From: an uncultured Lachnospiraceae bacterium
GTDB lineage: Bacteria; Bacillota; Clostridia; Lachnospirales; Lachnospiraceae
DNA: 8,505 nt
Assembly: GCA_910586715.1 (NCBI GenBank)
Contig: CAJUJG010000085.1
Location: 1-8,505 of the forward strand
Direction: 5' to 3'
Below the pieces are notes generated by a model. The model ran no database searches and was not told the DNA's origin. It saw only the letters and a program-made list of their open reading frames with translations. Each line of letters opens with the position of its first letter. The first letter of the stretch is position 1. Below are positions 7,320 to 8,505 of the stretch, in pieces. A program made the position numbers and the translations under genes.

Positions 7320-7345
7320 AAAAATGACGGCGGGAAATCCCGCCG
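7320..7345 (-). terminator. GC-rich hairpin with U-run between the HTH gene and the giant gene (attenuator or processing site)
   Basis: On the minus strand CGGCGGGA and TCCCGCCG (7345-7338 and 7335-7328) form a very stable stem of 7-8 bp with a 2-4 nt loop. It is followed by TCA and five T residues at 7324-7320. It lies 6 nt after the HTH gene stop and directly before the ribosome binding site of the giant gene. It has the form of an intrinsic terminator but sits inside an apparent operon, so partial termination that lowers expression of the giant protein is the likeliest reading. Confidence 0.6.
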
Positions 7346-7351
7346 CGCCGT

Positions 7352-7699
7352 TTAATCATAAAATCCGTTTTCCTCAATGCCCTTTTCCAGTATGGAGCTG
7401 ATTAGGTCATCCAGCTCCACGCCGTTCATCTCGCTTACCACTATCAGCTTTGCAAGCGTTCCTTTTCTGACCGGAATGGTATACTGCTCCTCATCCGGGC
7501 AGAGTTCCCGCACGCAGACACCGAGCGCGTCCGCAATCCTGCAGGCTGCCGTGATGTCCGGCTCGCAGATGCCCGCCAGTATATTCAGAATTTCATTCTC
7601 CTGTATGCCGGACAGCGACGCCAGCCCCGGAATGCTTATCTCCATCTCTTTCATAAGGCTTAAAATCTTGTCACCCGTGCCTAAAACCGCCATGCTCAT
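7352..7699 (-). CDS. XRE-like helix-turn-helix protein
   Basis: This 115-aa protein is probably a DNA-binding regulator or accessory factor of the element. Residues about 20-68 have the pattern of an XRE/Cro-type HTH (PGLASLSGIQENEILNILAG, then a helix with ACRIADALGV). The C-terminal part (about 80-110, KLIVVSEMNGVELDDLISSI) is a second helical segment that I cannot assign. The start ATG at 7699 has AGGAGG at 7712-7707 with 7-nt spacing; a second ATG two codons later is less well placed. The gene overlaps the preceding gene by 4 bp (ATGA), so the two are probably translationally coupled. It could autoregulate the operon by binding the palindrome at 8069-8092, but nothing in the sequence shows this directly. 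Confidence 0.82.
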   Translation of the reverse strand: MSMAVLGTGDKILSLMKEMEISIPGLASLSGIQENEILNILAGICEPDITAACRIADALGVCVRELCPDEEQYTIPVRKGTLAKLIVVSEMNGVELDDLISSILEKGIEENGFYD

Positions 7700-7989
7700 C
7701 TTGCGCCCTCCTGTCCTGCCTTTGTCCCGAAAGAGAACGAAACGCCTTCTTTCTGTTTCGCCGCCGTAAATTTTGCCTTAATATCCGCCACACGCTGCTC
7801 CAGTACCGAAAACATTGCCTCCGCCTGTTCCTGTGTATACTCATATGCTGATCTGTTGGCGAGATTCTCAAGCCTCCCGATTGCGTCGAGTGCTTTATTC
7901 ATGCGGTACTCCCCAATCCTGATAAACTTCTCTGCTTTTGTTTCCTGTGCTACTATGTCTACCGCTACATTTTTTGTTACATCGCTCAT
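7696..7989 (-). CDS. Small conserved ICE protein, function unknown
   Basis: This 97-aa protein begins MSDVTKNVAVDIVAQ. Its core (KAEKFIRIGEYRMNKALDAI, then RLENLANRSAYEYTQEQAEAMF and a C-terminal FSFG) resembles, from memory, the short hypothetical proteins encoded just upstream of the large helicase/methylase gene in Tn1549-like ICEs. It is charged and largely helical, with no signal peptide or membrane segment. Three in-frame ATGs are present (8004, 7995, 7989). The one at 7989 is chosen because GGAGG at 8002-7998 is then 8 nt away; the first ATG lies within that ribosome binding site and the second is only 2 nt from it. It is the first gene of the apparent operon and ends in an ATGA overlap with the HTH gene. 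Confidence 0.82.
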   Translation of the reverse strand: MSDVTKNVAVDIVAQETKAEKFIRIGEYRMNKALDAIGRLENLANRSAYEYTQEQAEAMFSVLEQRVADIKAKFTAAKQKEGVSFSFGTKAGQEGAR

Positions 7990-8050
7990 ATTCATATCCT
8001 CCATATATTAAAATATTTAAGCCTAATTACTTATTTTTAGTTATGACATT

Positions 8051-8059
8051 TTTATACCA
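8051..8059 (-). promoter_or_regulatory. Candidate extended -10 promoter for the operon
   Basis: On the minus strand TGG-TATAAA (8059-8051) matches the extended -10 form TGnTATAAT at all but the last base. It lies about 60 nt upstream of the first gene's start. There is no good -35; the -35 position would fall within the palindrome at 8069-8092. An alternative further upstream is TTGACA at 8182-8177 with TAATAA at 8161-8156, but the spacing is only 15 nt. The assignment is by eye. Confidence 0.4.
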
Positions 8060-8068
8060 TAAGCAAAA

Positions 8069-8092
8069 AGCATATAGATTGATCTATATGCT
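8069..8092. promoter_or_regulatory. 24-bp palindrome: operator candidate and terminator-like hairpin
   Basis: AGCATATAGAT (8069-8079) and ATCTATATGCT (8082-8092) are perfect 11-bp arms around the two bases TG. The palindrome overlies the expected -35 region of the extended -10 promoter candidate, which would suit repressor binding. On the minus strand the right arm runs straight into TTTTT (8068-8064 region), so it could also work as a Rho-independent terminator for the upstream HEPN remnant. The two roles are not exclusive. Confidence 0.55.
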
Positions 8093-8228
8093 CTGCCGCT
8101 GTAAACAATATTCAGTTATGATTAATGTAATTGATATTTTAAAACAGCTATCTGTTTATTATGGCTTACAATCAATTGTCAAAATTATTCATACCAACTT
8201 ATTAATACCAATTTAACATTTTCCTCTG
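8093..8228. other. AT-rich non-coding stretch upstream of the operon
   Basis: I see no credible gene here. Both strands are AT-rich with frequent stops, and the only open frame on the plus strand lacks a ribosome binding site and any recognisable protein. The stretch separates the HEPN remnant from the operon promoter region. Its base composition matches the HEPN remnant rather than the mid-GC ICE genes, suggesting both arrived together. Confidence 0.5.
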
Positions 8229-8462
8229 TTAACGTCTTATTTCTTCCATAGTTCCTTTCGGTATAAGAAAACCAAAATCGTTATTTTTAATATCCAACTG
8301 CATTACAAATCCTAATGCTGCCTTCAATGCGCTCTTTATTATATATGATGCATTCCTCCATTCTCTCTCAGAAACATGCTTATCAGGATTATAATGAGTA
8401 TATACATTCCTAACATCTTTTACTTCATCAAAATAATCCTTATCACATTTAACCCGAATTAT
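8229..8462 (-). pseudogene. 3' remnant of a HEPN-domain (ApeA-like/abortive-infection type) gene
   Basis: An open frame of 77 codons ends at TAA 8231-8229 and is preceded in frame by TGA (8465-8463). There is no usable start codon near its beginning, so it is a 5'-truncated fragment. The peptide contains DEVKDVRNVYTHYNPDKH, which fits the HEPN RNase motif R-x4-6-H in the RN-x3-H form typical of ApeA-like HEPN domains. It is followed by a helix (REWRNASYIIKSALKAALGF) and a short tail. Intact relatives are usually anti-phage or abortive-infection ribonucleases. Only the final part is here, so no activity is expected. The AT-rich composition differs from the downstream ICE genes and suggests an acquired cargo gene that later decayed. 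Family assignment rests on the motif and context only. Confidence 0.55.
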
Positions 8463-8503
8463 TCACGGCAGTATAAACTCACATAAAATCCGCCGTAGTT
8501 ACC
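8459..8503 (-). pseudogene. C-terminal tail of an unidentified ORF (runs off the window)
   Basis: One frame entering from the right edge reads GNYGGFYVSLYCRE and stops at TAA 8461-8459. The pattern is protein-like, and it ends exactly where the HEPN frame begins. It may be the real end of an upstream gene or a fragment left at a recombination junction. It is too short to identify. Confidence 0.25.
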
Positions 8504-8505
8504 AT

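Noticed and set aside
7938..8216. 92-codon plus-strand frame over the operon leader
   Set aside because: No ribosome binding site; it overlaps the first operon gene and the palindrome, and the product resembles nothing recognisable.
1..8505. CRISPR array, tRNA or rRNA genes
   Set aside because: No regularly spaced repeats with spacers were seen beyond the in-frame 27-nt peptide repeats, and no tRNA- or rRNA-like sequence was recognised.

Overview
The window looks like part of an integrative conjugative element (ICE) of the Tn1549/CTn type from a gut-type Bacillota (Clostridia, Lachnospiraceae- or Ruminococcaceae-like). The evidence is gene content: a giant single-ORF 'polyvalent' protein with an ArdC-like N-terminus, an N6-adenine-methylase-like domain and an SNF2-type helicase domain, preceded by two small ICE-type genes and containing a TnpV-family ORF. 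Strong GGAGG-type ribosome binding sites also fit a low- to mid-GC Gram-positive. All supported genes lie on the minus strand, so the biological reading direction is from high to low coordinates.

Layout in reading direction. At 8505-8459 is the extreme C-terminal tail of an unidentified ORF. At 8462-8229 is an AT-rich, start-less 3' fragment of a HEPN-domain (ApeA-like/abortive-infection type) gene that keeps an R-N-x3-H motif. About 240 bp of AT-rich DNA follows, with a 24-bp near-perfect palindrome and an extended -10 promoter candidate. The operon then begins: a 97-aa small ICE protein (7989-7696), overlapping by ATGA with a 115-aa XRE-like HTH protein (7699-7352), then a GC-rich hairpin with a U-run, then the giant polyvalent protein (7306-212).

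The most striking feature lies inside the giant gene. A complete 116-codon TnpV-family gene (6348-5998) is nested on the same strand in another frame, with its own GGAGGG ribosome binding site. The host protein is a low-complexity Gly/Asp/Glu/Arg linker exactly there. A 15-bp perfect inverted repeat follows the tnpV stop by about 47 nt.

The giant protein ends abnormally. It carries helicase motifs I, II and III but stops just after motif III and lacks the whole second RecA lobe. The sequence stops looking like the family immediately after a GA dinucleotide. Beyond it come a terminator-like hairpin and the 5' part of a different small gene (118-1). The simplest inference is that a second mobile element, possibly of the large-serine-recombinase type that uses GA crossover dinucleotides, has inserted into the helicase gene. 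The other end lies outside the window, so this is not proven.
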